NCBI GenBank assembly: GCA_001899285.1
Contig: MKWA01000008.1
Span: 1 to 64,000, forward strand
Reading direction: 5' to 3'
Length of the DNA: 64,000 nt
Origin: Rhizobiales bacterium 64-17
Lineage (GTDB): Bacteria; Pseudomonadota; Alphaproteobacteria; Rhizobiales; Xanthobacteraceae
This document shows, piece after piece, positions 52,260 through 62,122 of the stretch. The position numbers and the translations under genes are program-made. The notes under the pieces were generated by a model. The model made no database searches and was not told where the DNA came from. It saw nothing but the letters and a program-made list of their open reading frames with translations. Numbering within the stretch: the first letter of the stretch is position 1; every line of letters begins with the position of its first letter.

Positions 52260-53450
52260 CTCAACTCCCTCGATTGCCCCGGCCGTCCGCAGGACACGCG
52301 CGTCGTGGTCGCCATGTCCGGCGGCGTCGACAGCTCGGTGACGGCCGCGCTGTTGAAGGAGGAGGGCTATGACGTCGTCGGCGTCACCCTTCAGCTTTAC
52401 GACCATGGCGCGGCGGTGCATCGCAAGGGCGCCTGTTGTGCCGGGCAGGATATCCATGATGCCCGCGAGGTCGCGGCGCGGATCGGCATCCCCCATTACG
52501 TCCTCGATTACGAAAGCCGCTTCAAGGAAGCAGTGATCGACGCCTTCGCCGACAGCTATGTGGCGGGTGAGACGCCGGTGCCGTGCATCGCCTGCAACCA
52601 GTCGGTCAAATTCCACGATCTGCTCGCGACGGCGCGCGATCTCGGCGCGCAGGCCATGGCGACGGGCCATTATGTCGCCTCGCGCCGGCTGCCGGATGGC
52701 AGCCGTGGCCTGTTCCGCGCCCGCGACGAGGATCGCGACCAGAGCTATTTCCTGTTCGCGACCACCCGCGAGCAACTGGACTTCGTCCGTTTTCCGCTCG
52801 GCGACTTGACCAAGTCGCAGACGCGCGATCTGGCGCGGCGCTTCGGCCTGTCGGTCGCCGAGAAGCACGATAGCCAGGACATCTGCTTCGTGCCGTCCGG
52901 CCGCTACACCGAAGTGATCGAACGGCTGAAGCCGGGCGCCGCCGAGCCGGGCGACATCGTCGACATGGCCGGCAAGGTCCTCGGCCATCACAACGGCATC
53001 ATTCATTTCACGGTCGGCCAGCGGAAGGGTCTCGGCATCGCCGCCGGCGCGCCGCTCTATGTGGTCGCGCTCGATGCCACGCAGCGGCGCGTCGTGGTCG
53101 GCCCGCGCGATGCATTGCGCACGCGCCGGATGCTGCTGCGCGACGTGAACTGGATCGGCGATGCGGCGATCGATCGCGCATTCGATCAGGGCCGGTTCGA
53201 CGTGTTCGTGAAGGTGCGCTCGACGCGCGCGCCGCAGCCGGCGTGGTTGCGCCGCGCCGGCGATACGATCGAGGTCGAACTGGTCGACGGCGAAGACGGT
53301 GTTTCGCCGGGACAGGCTTGTGTGTTTTACGACGCGCCGGACGGACAGGCGCGGGTTCTCGGGGGCGGGTTCATCAGAAGTGCGGTCGCGGCGGCGGAAG
53401 CCGCTCGCCCGCGCGACGACGCGACCATGCCCGCGATGTCGCGCGGGTAG
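52257..53450 (+). CDS. mnmA: tRNA-specific 2-thiouridylase MnmA
   Basis: This is a 397-residue ATP-dependent thiolase that makes s2U34 in tRNA-Lys, -Glu and -Gln. The PP-loop is [12 protein letters not shown] (20-30); catalytic cysteines are C113 ([13 protein letters not shown]) and the Cys in [18 protein letters not shown] and DQSYFLF are further family blocks. The C-terminal beta-barrel ends [20 protein letters not shown] plus an extra alphaproteobacterial tail. A -10 box immediately upstream suggests a leaderless transcript. The methyltransferase gene follows after 3 bp. Confidence 0.96.
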   Translation: MLNSLDCPGRPQDTRVVVAMSGGVDSSVTAALLKEEGYDVVGVTLQLYDHGAAVHRKGACCAGQDIHDAREVAARIGIPHYVLDYESRFKEAVIDAFADSYVAGETPVPCIACNQSVKFHDLLATARDLGAQAMATGHYVASRRLPDGSRGLFRARDEDRDQSYFLFATTREQLDFVRFPLGDLTKSQTRDLARRFGLSVAEKHDSQDICFVPSGRYTEVIERLKPGAAEPGDIVDMAGKVLGHHNGIIHFTVGQRKGLGIAAGAPLYVVALDATQRRVVVGPRDALRTRRMLLRDVNWIGDAAIDRAFDQGRFDVFVKVRSTRAPQPAWLRRAGDTIEVELVDGEDGVSPGQACVFYDAPDGQARVLGGGFIRSAVAAAEAARPRDDATMPAMSRG

Positions 53451-53453
53451 ATC

Positions 53454-54101
53454 GTGACCGCGACCGATCTGAGCCGCACCACCATCGAAAAGGCTTACGC
53501 GCGCTGGGCGCCGGTCTACGATCTTGTCTTCGGCAAGGTGTTCGATCGTGGCCGCCGCGCGTCCATCGAAGCTGCGGAACGGATTGGCGGTCGCATTCTC
53601 GAAGTCGGCGTCGGCACCGGCATTTCACTGCCGGACTATTCCCGCGGCAACCGGCTGGTTGGGATCGACATCTCCGCGCCGATGCTGCGCAAGGCGCAGG
53701 AGCGGGTGCGCGAGCAGAACCTCACCAATGTCGATGCGCTGGCGGTGATGGATGCCGCGCATCTGGCGTTGCCCGATGCTGTGTTCGATGTGGTGGTCGC
53801 GCAATATGTGATTACCGCCGTTCCCGATCCGGAAGGCACGCTCAACGAATTTGCGCGGGTGCTCCGTCCCGGCGGCGAGATCGTTCTGGTCAATCACATC
53901 GGCGCGGAGCAGGGGCCGCGCGCGGTGTTCGAGCGTTGCTTTGCGCCGATCGCGCGCCGGCTCGGCTGGCGGCCGGAATTCCGGTTCGGACGGCTGTCGC
54001 GCTGGGCGGACAACCATGGCGGCGTAACGATTGTCGAAAGCCGGCCGGTGACGCCGCTTGGGCATTTCTCCCTGATCCGCTTCGCCAAAGCTGCCGGTTG
54101 A
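53454..54101 (+). CDS. pmtA: Phosphatidylethanolamine N-methyltransferase-like SAM methyltransferase (Rhodobacter-type PmtA)
   Basis: This is a 215-residue class I methyltransferase. TIEKAYARWAPVYDLVFGKV, the SAM loop RILEVGVGTGISLPDYS, GIDISAPMLRKAQERV and RVLRPGGEIVLVNHIGAE fit the Rhodobacter-type PmtA that makes phosphatidylcholine from PE. A Ubi/Coq5-like methyltransferase is the main alternative. It starts with GTG at 53454, 3 bp after mnmA, with no clear ribosome site. It acts at the cytoplasmic membrane face. I recall the family from pattern, so the lipid substrate is probable, not proven. Confidence 0.72.
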   Translation: MTATDLSRTTIEKAYARWAPVYDLVFGKVFDRGRRASIEAAERIGGRILEVGVGTGISLPDYSRGNRLVGIDISAPMLRKAQERVREQNLTNVDALAVMDAAHLALPDAVFDVVVAQYVITAVPDPEGTLNEFARVLRPGGEIVLVNHIGAEQGPRAVFERCFAPIARRLGWRPEFRFGRLSRWADNHGGVTIVESRPVTPLGHFSLIRFAKAAG

Positions 54102-54202
54102 CGCAACGCGCGTGTGGCGCGCCGTCGCGGCGGCGGAACCGGAACCGGTTCATCGCCGTTTCTTCCATCCCGGACGTTCACAGGACGTGGATGGAGGCGA
54201 CC

Positions 54203-54562
54203 ATGGGCAGCATCTTGCGTCACGGTATTGCGGGCTGGGCGCTGGCAGCGGGCGTATTTCTGATCGCGCCGGCGGCCGCGCAGATGTCGTCGCCCAAAGC
54301 TCCACCGGAAGTCCCGGCGGACAAGGCTCCCCAAAAGGTCCCTTCTGCGGAGCACCGCGACCCGAAAGCTTGCGCGCCGCGGGCCGAGACGACCGGCCAG
54401 GACAAAGCGTTAAGTGACAAGCTGGCGCAAACCGATGGCGTCATTTGCCCGCCGGGCGGGATCGATCCCGACATCAAGATGCCGGCGCCGGAATCCGGCA
54501 AAACGCCGGTCATCCCGCCGCCGGGTTCGCCGGGTGGCGATCCCACCATCCGGCCGAAATAA
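54203..54562 (+). CDS. Small exported Pro-rich protein
   Basis: This is a 119-residue protein with a signal peptide (MGSILRHGIAGWALAAGVFL, cleavage at AAAQ, residue 27). The Pro/Lys-rich mature part has two cysteines (KACAPRAETTG, GVICPPGGIDPD) that could form a disulfide. GGAGG at 54193-54197 supports the start. Not recognised as a named family; similar short exported proteins occur in related genomes as far as I recall. Confidence 0.7.
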   Translation: MGSILRHGIAGWALAAGVFLIAPAAAQMSSPKAPPEVPADKAPQKVPSAEHRDPKACAPRAETTGQDKALSDKLAQTDGVICPPGGIDPDIKMPAPESGKTPVIPPPGSPGGDPTIRPK

Positions 54563-54616
54563 GCCGGCAAACAAGATGGAATGAGCCGGCCAGCGCGGGA
54601 ACCCGCAAACCATCGC

Positions 54617-54646
54617 TTGACAGGTTTTGGCTGCGGTTCCTATATC
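54617..54646 (+). promoter_or_regulatory. Sigma-70 promoter of the CAT-anticodon tRNA
   Basis: TTGACA (54617-54622) and TATATC (54641-54646) with 18-bp spacing, 38 bp upstream of the tRNA; identical boxes and spacing to the tRNA-Val promoter. Confidence 0.8.
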
Positions 54647-54684
54647 CCGCGCGTTCTGCCGCTTTCGGGCGGGCAGAACCCCGT

Positions 54685-54761
54685 GGCGGGGTAGCTCAGT
54701 TGGTTAGAGCAGCGGAATCATAATCCGGAGGTCGGTGGTTCAAGTCCACTCCCCGCTACCA
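54685..54761 (+). tRNA. tRNA with CAT anticodon (elongator Met; Ile2 not excluded)
   Basis: Acceptor stem GGCGGGG/CCCCGCT, D-arm GCTC/GAGC, anticodon loop ATCATAA giving CAT, T-arm GGTGG-TTCAAGT-CCACT, encoded CCA (54759-54761). It lacks initiator features. The first acceptor pair is a G-T wobble and the top anticodon-stem pair G-G is mismatched. If C34 is changed to lysidine it would be tRNA-Ile2; Met is favoured. Confidence 0.88.
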
Positions 54762-54790
54762 CTTCCTTCCCTCAAAATGGGAGGATTCCA

Positions 54791-56035
54791 TCAAAGCAGG
54801 GATTGGTTACCTGACGGCCGGGCCCGGTAGGGTGCGTAATCGCGCATCCGGACGCTGCCCTTTCCGGTGACGTCATACCTGATACCGCGCCAGACGATAG
54901 TTTTGGCGCACATCGATGCGCAGAGAGCGGCAATCGCGATGGCGAGCGCTGGAATTACCGAAGCAAGCTGACGGTGCAAACGCATTGGCCAGTCGGTATC
55001 CAGCGCTGCGGAAGGGCGGGGTAAATTTCGCTCGATGCAGCGAACCCCCAGGATCATTCCAGCAATATAGAGCGTGGCAATCAGTCCGCCGCCCGCGGCG
55101 AGCCATGGCTGGCCGAGCAGCGGCCCGAGCGGAACGGCCAGACAGGCGAGGGTAAGCCCTGCGAAAGCAATCGTGTTGAGCAGGAAAATTCGCCGTCGAC
55201 CGGTCTGATGCAGCCGCACCGACAAAAACTGGCGGACAAAGAAGCGGAAACAGTCGCGCAGACTGATGGTTTCGCGATTGAACAGCGTCGCGGCGGGCAC
55301 CGTTTCCATCCGCAGCCCTAGCGCTGCAATCGGACCGTAGCAACTCGTGTCTTCGCCAAAGCAATATCGCCAAAGCGCCGGCAGCTTCGCCGCATCAAGT
55401 GCGGACCTGCGGACGGCCATCGAGCCGCCCCACGGAATATTGAAGCGGTGCATGATCGGAAAGGCGCACGCGTTGATAGCGTGCCGCGCGAGATCACCGA
55501 GGGTCGGGTCTTTCGGCCAATACCAGCGAATTCCGCTGACGAGACCTATTGCGGGGTTGGAAAACGGCTCGGTCATGATCCGCAGCCAATGAGGCTCCGG
55601 CTTTGCGTCCGCGTCGACAAACACCACGATCTCGAATCGGGGATCGAGCGATCTCAGCGCCTGAAGCTGAGCGCTCAATTTGAGGCTGCATGTCGGCCGG
55701 TGCAGCCGCAATGTCTGTGCGACGATCTTCGTGCCGCCGTGCGATGATGCCAGATGGTCGCGCACAATGGACCAGGCGGGGTCGTCGTCGTTGTCGATGA
55801 CGATGTGAACGATGTAATCCTGATAATTTTGGACCGACAGCGCCGCCAATGTGTGTTGCAAGGTCGCTTCGGCGCCGCGCAACGGCAGAATAACGGCAGC
55901 AGGCGCGCTCGCACTGGTGCCGGCGGCGGCCGCCTTTGATCGCCGTAAAAATCTATTGGCTTGTGCCATCCAGGCCAGCGGCAGAAGCCCGGCGATCCCG
56001 ACGATCAAGACCAAAGTGACCGTCGCAAGCATCAT
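54791..56035 (-). CDS. Family 2 glycosyltransferase, membrane-bound
   Basis: This is a 414-residue GT2. An N-terminal span (about 3-23) is followed by the GT-A domain: AAVILPLRGAEATLQHTLAA, the DxD-like FVDADAKPEPHWL, MAVRRSALDAAKLPALWRY and the acceptor region CFGEDTSCYG. It ends in RQFLSVRLHQTGRRR (a Q/RxxRW-like position), then two to three C-terminal spans. The layout is that of ceramide-glucosyltransferase/hyaluronan-synthase relatives. It follows the SDR gene by 6 bp. Sugar and acceptor are unknown. Confidence 0.87.
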   Translation of the reverse strand: MMLATVTLVLIVGIAGLLPLAWMAQANRFLRRSKAAAAGTSASAPAAVILPLRGAEATLQHTLAALSVQNYQDYIVHIVIDNDDDPAWSIVRDHLASSHGGTKIVAQTLRLHRPTCSLKLSAQLQALRSLDPRFEIVVFVDADAKPEPHWLRIMTEPFSNPAIGLVSGIRWYWPKDPTLGDLARHAINACAFPIMHRFNIPWGGSMAVRRSALDAAKLPALWRYCFGEDTSCYGPIAALGLRMETVPAATLFNRETISLRDCFRFFVRQFLSVRLHQTGRRRIFLLNTIAFAGLTLACLAVPLGPLLGQPWLAAGGGLIATLYIAGMILGVRCIERNLPRPSAALDTDWPMRLHRQLASVIPALAIAIAALCASMCAKTIVWRGIRYDVTGKGSVRMRDYAPYRARPSGNQSLL

Positions 56036-56041
56036 CGTTGG

Positions 56042-56836
56042 TCAGATGCCGATGGGGTCCGGCGAACCCCAGAGGGTACCGCCGTCGATGACGAAATCCG
56101 AGCCGGTCACAAACGCGGATTCGTCCGATGCGAGATAGAGAGCCATTTGCGCCACATCGATGACGCGACCGGCCTGACGCAGGGCCTGACGCGATATTAC
56201 CTTCATCACCAGGTCGAGCCCGAACATCGCATCTGCTGGCTGCTGACCTTTCTTGGTCATGGCAATCAATCCTGGCGAAATCGAATTCACGCGAATCTTG
56301 TCTTTACCCAGTTCGGTCGCAGCATACCGCGTCAGGTGCAGAACGGCTGCCTTGCTGATCGCATAGGGAAGCGAGCTGACGCAGACGCGGTGCCCGGCGA
56401 TCGAGCTGATATTGACGATGCTGCCGCCGCCGCTCTTGCGCATGAGTGGCACACACAGGCTCATGAACTGCCACGGCGAGCGCAGGTGAACCGCGATCCC
56501 GTCGTCAAACGGAGCGATGGAAAAGTTTTCGATGCCCAGTGGCGGCCCGTGGGTGCCGGCGTTGTTGACCAGAATGTCGATCGTGCCAAGCGCGTCGGCG
56601 GCAGCGGTGACGACCCTCGCCGGATCATCGAGCGCCGCAGCGTCTGCATTCACGAATATTGCGCCGGTTTTGTCCGTCACTGCTCGCCCGCGGTCGAGGT
56701 CGCGGCCGGTAAAGACGACCCGAGCGCCTTCAGCGCAGAACGTCTCGACGATCTGGCGACCAATGCCGCTGGTGCCACCGGTCACGATGGCAGTTTTGTT
56801 CGCGAGACGAGAAATGGAAGCCCCCATGTGGCGCAT
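56042..56836 (-). CDS. Short-chain dehydrogenase/reductase
   Basis: This is a 264-residue classical SDR: TAIVTGGTSGIGRQIVETF (cofactor loop), DILVNNAGTHG, catalytic Ser in SIVNISSIAGHR, Tyr-Lys in YAISKAAV, and the C-terminal FVTGSDFVIDGGTLWG. It reduces or oxidises a small alcohol/ketone with NAD(P)H. ATG 56836 is preferred because AGGTG lies seven bases upstream, inside the 3' arm of a hairpin. The glycosyltransferase gene follows, so a role in a lipid or sugar modification is possible. Confidence 0.92.
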   Translation of the reverse strand: MRHMGASISRLANKTAIVTGGTSGIGRQIVETFCAEGARVVFTGRDLDRGRAVTDKTGAIFVNADAAALDDPARVVTAAADALGTIDILVNNAGTHGPPLGIENFSIAPFDDGIAVHLRSPWQFMSLCVPLMRKSGGGSIVNISSIAGHRVCVSSLPYAISKAAVLHLTRYAATELGKDKIRVNSISPGLIAMTKKGQQPADAMFGLDLVMKVISRQALRQAGRVIDVAQMALYLASDESAFVTGSDFVIDGGTLWGSPDPIGI

Positions 56837-56842
56837 AGAAAA

Positions 56843-56872
56843 GCACCTTTGCAAATTGCTTTGCAAAGGTGC
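56843..56872 (-). promoter_or_regulatory. 13-bp inverted repeat between the porin and SDR genes
   Basis: GCACCTTTGCAAA and TTTGCAAAGGTGC, perfect arms with a 4-nt spacer. On the minus strand it is followed by TTTTCT and then the SDR ATG. It can be the porin's terminator, an operator, or a hairpin hiding the SDR ribosome site (AGGTG in its 3' arm). Confidence 0.75.
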
Positions 56873-56914
56873 GTATTGACCCGGCGGTTAGCCGCCCTGT
56901 GGTTCGCGAAAACC

Positions 56915-57595
56915 TTAGGGGTTCTGCCGGAAATTCAAGGCAATGGAGAAGTTGTGCGAACGCTCACCCCAATTGGCGGGGAATCCTGCAACGAACTCGT
57001 AACGCTTCTGACCGAGGTCGATGTAGGAGTAACGGAAGTCGAGCGAAATGTGCGGGGCGATCGAGTATTCGAGGCCTGCACCGAGCGTATAGCCAGTGTG
57101 GTTCTGGGTTACGGTGACGTTGTTGAAATTAAACGTCGAAGAAACCCGCGCGTGGGCAACGCCGGCGAACACATAAGGAAGCACGCGATCCCAGGCGTAG
57201 CCGACCCGAGCGCCGCCGAGCATCATGAACTCGGTCTTGGTGGGAGCATCGAAGCCTGGAACCGTGCCAGACAACGTGTTGCTGAGCCGCGTGAGCGGCA
57301 GGACCGCAAACAGGCCTGCGACCACGCCGTTGGCGAACTGGTAATCGTAGCCGGCATGAATGCCGGCCATCCAGCCCTTCAGTTTCGGATCGCTCGGGCA
57401 AGTAGCGCCCACGCATCCGTTACCGTCGATCTTGCCTGCATGATAGTTGGCGAAGACGCCACCGTAGAATCCGGTCCAGTTATAGACCGGTACCGGTTGA
57501 ACCACGGCCTTGACCGGCATCTTAGCCGGCATATCGGCCGCCATGGCATGGCTGCCCAAGGCCAGCAATGCCACCAAGCTTGTCATTAGACGCAT
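56915..57595 (-). CDS. Omp25-type outer-membrane beta-barrel protein
   Basis: This is a 226-residue porin-family barrel with a signal peptide (MRLMTSLVALLALGSHAMA, residues 1-19), a short Pro-rich linker (KMPVKAVVQPVPV), then YNWTGFYGGVFANYHAG and strands such as WDRVLPYVFAGVAHARVS. Two Cys (GNGCVGATC) may form a loop disulfide. GGGGG before ATG 57595 is the ribosome site. It ends in FRQNP rather than the usual terminal aromatic, with the Phe five residues in. It belongs to the same family as the gene at 15974. Confidence 0.9.
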   Translation of the reverse strand: MRLMTSLVALLALGSHAMAADMPAKMPVKAVVQPVPVYNWTGFYGGVFANYHAGKIDGNGCVGATCPSDPKLKGWMAGIHAGYDYQFANGVVAGLFAVLPLTRLSNTLSGTVPGFDAPTKTEFMMLGGARVGYAWDRVLPYVFAGVAHARVSSTFNFNNVTVTQNHTGYTLGAGLEYSIAPHISLDFRYSYIDLGQKRYEFVAGFPANWGERSHNFSIALNFRQNP

Positions 57596-58054
57596 AAAAA
57601 GCCCCCACCGAATAACGTCAAAATCCTCAAAAGGAGCCATCAGCGACGGCCGAATATGGCACGCAACCGGGCGCCTTTCGTCGATCTGGATATACAGGGG
57701 CGGATAAATGCCGGCTATGGGACGATAAATTTGACATAACGGAGCTTTTTGGCATCCAAGGTCAGCTCGGATTCGTGCCCGATCACGACAAAGTTCCCTT
57801 TTTTCTGTTCCTTCAAGAGGGTAGGTCGTCTCGCTCGACGCGGCCCCATGGTTAATTTTCAGTAATGGATGGTGTCGCGTCGGGTGCGACATTTTGCCCA
57901 TCTCTGGCGGTCGGGGTTAAGTCTGGAATCAGGGCCAGATCGGGCGTCTCCGATGAGGACTTGGCGTTTTCATTGTGCCGCCGCCGGCGGTTCGATAGAG
58001 CAGCCATGGTTCCTGCCGGGTTGGTCCGGCGTTATTTCCGTATCGGGTTCTGAT
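57596..58054. other. Gene-free stretch between the porin and hemC
   Basis: These 459 bp separate the divergent porin (minus) and hemC (plus). No frame shows convincing coding character. A TTGACA at about 57733 has no good -10 partner. No repeat or RNA was recognised. It presumably contains both promoters. Confidence 0.5.
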
Positions 58055-58981
58055 ATGTCGCGTTCTTCTCAGGCCCTGACCATCGGCACCCGCGGCAGCG
58101 CGCTCGCACTTTATCAAGCGCATGCGGTGCGCGATCGGCTGGCGCAGAGACATGGTCTCGTCCCCGAGACGATCGCGATCCACATCATCCGCACCACCGG
58201 CGATGCGGTGCAGGACCGGCCGCTTGCCGAGATCGGCGGCAAGGGGCTGTTCACCAAGGAGATCGAGGAGGCGTTGCTCGCCGGCACCATCGATCTCGCT
58301 GTGCATTCCGCCAAAGACGTGCCGACCTGGCTGCCGGACGGGCTGGTGCTCACCGCCTGCCTGCCGCGCGAGGACGTGCGCGACGTTTTCATCAGCCATC
58401 AGGCAGACAGCCTTGCGACATTGCCGGCCGGCGCGCGCGTCGGAACCACGTCGCCGCGCCGTCAGGCGCTGATCAAGCGGATGCGGCCCGATCTCGCGAT
58501 CGTGCCGTTGCGCGGCAATGTCGATACGCGCTTGCGCAAGCTGGAGGAAGGTGTCGCCGACGCCACCATCCTCGCTCTCGCGGGATTGAAGCGACTGGAG
58601 CTGACGCGGCACATCACGCGCATCATGAGCATCGAGGAGTTTCTGCCGGCGGCGGGACAGGGCGCGATTGCCATCGAGACCCGTGCCGGCGATGGACGTG
58701 TCAATGCGATGGTCGCCGCCATCGACGATGCCGATACCTCGGTGGCGCTCGCCGCCGAGCGGGCGCTACTCGATGTGCTCGACGGCACGTGCAAGACGCC
58801 GATCGCGGCACATGCGTCGGTGACGGCGGCAGCGATCGAGCTTCGCGGCCTGATCGCGCGGCCGGACGGCAGCGCCGCGCACGATGTGTTCGCCACCGGC
58901 GCGCGGGCGGACGCCGCGCGCATCGGCGGCGAGGCGGGACGGGAGTTGAAACGGCGTGCCGGCCCCGATTTTCTGGTCTGA
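58055..58981 (+). CDS. hemC: Porphobilinogen deaminase (hydroxymethylbilane synthase)
   Basis: This is a 308-residue enzyme that joins four porphobilinogens into hydroxymethylbilane for heme and other tetrapyrroles. TIGTRGSALALYQA, GGKGLFTKEIEEALL, AVHSAKDVPTWLP, GTTSPRRQALI and RGNVDTRLRKL are the catalytic blocks. C246 in LDGTCKTPIA is the dipyrromethane cofactor attachment site. ATG 58055 is the start; the ribosome site is weak. No hemD neighbour is present. Confidence 0.96.
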   Translation: MSRSSQALTIGTRGSALALYQAHAVRDRLAQRHGLVPETIAIHIIRTTGDAVQDRPLAEIGGKGLFTKEIEEALLAGTIDLAVHSAKDVPTWLPDGLVLTACLPREDVRDVFISHQADSLATLPAGARVGTTSPRRQALIKRMRPDLAIVPLRGNVDTRLRKLEEGVADATILALAGLKRLELTRHITRIMSIEEFLPAAGQGAIAIETRAGDGRVNAMVAAIDDADTSVALAAERALLDVLDGTCKTPIAAHASVTAAAIELRGLIARPDGSAAHDVFATGARADAARIGGEAGRELKRRAGPDFLV

Positions 58982-59062
58982 GACGGCCGATTGTTCACGA
59001 AATTTGATGGGTCCCGACCCTTTCCATTTCGTCTTGCGTGATTAAGTTGCGCAAACCCACGC

Positions 59063-59997
<935 letters not shown>

Positions 59998-60001
<4 letters not shown>

Positions 60002-60759
60002 ATCTGCGTGCCGTCAAAGCGATCTATCGGTTCGAAATGGCGCGAACCGCCCGCACGCTGATGCAAAGCATCGTGTCGCCGGTGATTTCCACTTCGCTGT
60101 ATTTCGTGGTGTTCGGTTCGGCGATCGGCTCGCGCATCACCGAGATCGAGGGCGTGAGCTACGGTGCGTTCATCGTGCCGGGTCTGATCATGCTGACGCT
60201 TTTGACCCAGAGCGTGATGAACGCCTCGTTCGGCATCTATTTCCCGCGCTTTGTCGGCACGATCTACGAACTCTTGTCGGCCCCGATCTCGTTCTTCGAG
60301 ATCGTGCTCGGTTATGTGGGCGCCGCGGCGACCAAATCGATCATTCTTGGCGTGATCATCCTCGCGACGGCCGGATTCTTCGTGCCGCTGGAGATTCAGC
60401 ATCCGGTCTGGATGGTGACGTTCCTGATCCTGACCGCGGTGACGTTCAGCCTGCTCGGCTTCATCATCGGCATCTGGGCCGACGGTTTCGAGAAGCTGCA
60501 GATCATCCCGCTGCTGATTATCACGCCGCTGACATTCCTCGGTGGCAGCTTCTACGCGATCAACGTGCTGCCACCGGTGTGGCAGACGATTTCGCTGTTC
60601 AATCCTGTTGTTTATCTGGTCAGCGGCTTCCGCTGGAGTTTCTATGGCGTCTCCGACGTGCCGATCGGTATCAGCATTACCGCGACCATGGCATTTCTCG
60701 CGATCTGTCTGGTCGTGATCTGGTGGATCTTCCGCACCGGATATCGGCTCAAGAACTGA
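59998..60759 (+). CDS. ABC-2-type exporter permease (YadH-like)
   Basis: This is a 253-residue membrane protein with about six spans: for example [38 protein letters not shown] and [18 protein letters not shown]. The conserved ABC-2 block is [20 protein letters not shown] followed by [19 protein letters not shown]. It begins in the ATPase stop codon, so both are co-translated as a half-exporter pair. Confidence 0.92.
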
Positions 60760-60896
60760 AGCGTTGGTTCTCGCCCACCGCGGCACGGTCGAAAAAATCT
60801 GACACGCGCCGGAAAAATATGGAACAATTCCCTCTTTCCGGGGATTGGCGGGGAGAGTCATCCTTTCTCTCCGGCCACGTATTGCGTGCAGGTTGA

Positions 60897-62111
60897 ATGG
60901 CAGAACAGCTCGCAGCTCGCGCTGGCATCGATCGAGTCTTTTGGCTGAATTCCTTTCGCGCGGTCCGGGCGGAAACGGAGCGCCGTGCCGCACGTCTGTC
61001 GCCGGAAGACCAGATCGTGCAGTCGATGCCGGATGCCAGTCCGACCAAGTGGCACCGCGCGCACACCACATGGTTCTTCGAGCAGTTCCTGCTGAAGCCG
61101 CATGTGTCGGATGACGTGCCCTTCGATGATGACTTCGCGTTTCTGTTCAATTCCTATTATGTCGCCGCCGGCCCGCGTCACGCGCGGCCGCAGCGCGGTT
61201 TGATCACGCGCCCGGATGCGCAACGCGTCGCCGACTATCGCGCGCATGTCGATGCGGCAGTGGAGAAGCTGATCGGCATGGTGCCCGAGCGCTCCTTTGC
61301 CGAGTTTGCGCGCGTGCTCGAGATCGGCCTCCATCATGAGCAGCAGCATCAGGAACTGTTGCTCACCGATATCCTGCATGCCTTCGCGCAAAATCCGATC
61401 TATCCGGCCTACGATAAGGACTGGATACCGCCGCGCGCCGCGCAGAACGGCGGTGCGAGCGTTGACCTGCCGGCCGGCATCCAGACGGTGGGGCATGACG
61501 GTCGCGGCTATTCGTTCGACAACGAGCATCCGCGCCATGATGTGCTGCTCCAGCCCGCGCGCATCGATCGCGAACTGATCACAAACGCGCAATGGCTCGA
61601 TTTCATGCAGGACGGTGGCTACCGCACGCCAGCGCTGTGGCTGTCCGACGGCTGGGCGGTGCGCGAGGCCGAGGACTGGCAGGCGCCGGGCTACTGGCGC
61701 ATGCAGGACGGCACCTGGATGTCGATGACGCTTGGCGGCTTGCGAGCGGTCGATCCCGACGCGCCGGTGTGCCATGTCAGCTATTACGAAGCTGATGCGT
61801 TCGCGCGCTGGGCTGGGAAGCATCTGCCGAGCGAATTCGAATGGGAGGTCGCGGCGCGGCACGGATTGCTGGCCGACGCCTTCGGCATCGTCTGGCAATG
61901 GACCCGCAGCGCCTATCTGCCTTATCCGGGCTATCGTGCCGCCGACGGCGCACTCGGCGAATACAACGGCAAATTCATGATCAACCAGATGGTGTTGCGC
62001 GGTGCGTCGCTGGCGACGCCGCGGGGTCATGAGCGGGCGAGCTATCGCAATTTCTTCCCGCCGCATGCGCGCTGGCAGTTCAGCGGGCTGCGGCTCGTCG
62101 ATTTTCCGTAA
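60897..62111 (+). CDS. egtB: Ergothioneine biosynthesis protein EgtB
   Basis: This is a 404-residue non-heme iron sulfoxide synthase that joins hercynine to gamma-glutamylcysteine or cysteine. The N-terminal DinB-like domain has WHRAHTTWFFEQF (H53, H56) and HHEQQHQELLLTD with the iron-binding H147/H151. The C-terminal formylglycine-enzyme-type lectin fold has NAQWLDFMQDGGYRTPALWL, PVCHVSYYEADAFARWAGK and ATPRGHERASYRNFFPPHAR. egtD follows after 11 bp. Upstream, arms GGAGAG/CTCTCC form a short hairpin. No egtA, egtC or egtE is present. Confidence 0.95.
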   Translation: MAEQLAARAGIDRVFWLNSFRAVRAETERRAARLSPEDQIVQSMPDASPTKWHRAHTTWFFEQFLLKPHVSDDVPFDDDFAFLFNSYYVAAGPRHARPQRGLITRPDAQRVADYRAHVDAAVEKLIGMVPERSFAEFARVLEIGLHHEQQHQELLLTDILHAFAQNPIYPAYDKDWIPPRAAQNGGASVDLPAGIQTVGHDGRGYSFDNEHPRHDVLLQPARIDRELITNAQWLDFMQDGGYRTPALWLSDGWAVREAEDWQAPGYWRMQDGTWMSMTLGGLRAVDPDAPVCHVSYYEADAFARWAGKHLPSEFEWEVAARHGLLADAFGIVWQWTRSAYLPYPGYRAADGALGEYNGKFMINQMVLRGASLATPRGHERASYRNFFPPHARWQFSGLRLVDFP

Positions 62112-62122
62112 GCGAGGGTGTC

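Noticed and set aside
55961-57589. A 542-codon plus-strand open frame
   Set aside because: It is antisense to the SDR and porin genes, whose motifs, signal peptide and ribosome sites are clear.
57865-58053. A 62-codon plus-strand frame just before hemC
   Set aside because: It has no ribosome site, no recognisable composition and no conservation that I can judge; treated as intergenic.
60760-60896. Possible riboswitch upstream of egtB
   Set aside because: There are short hairpins (GGAGAG/CTCTCC and CCGGAAA/TTTCCGG), but no known riboswitch core could be matched.
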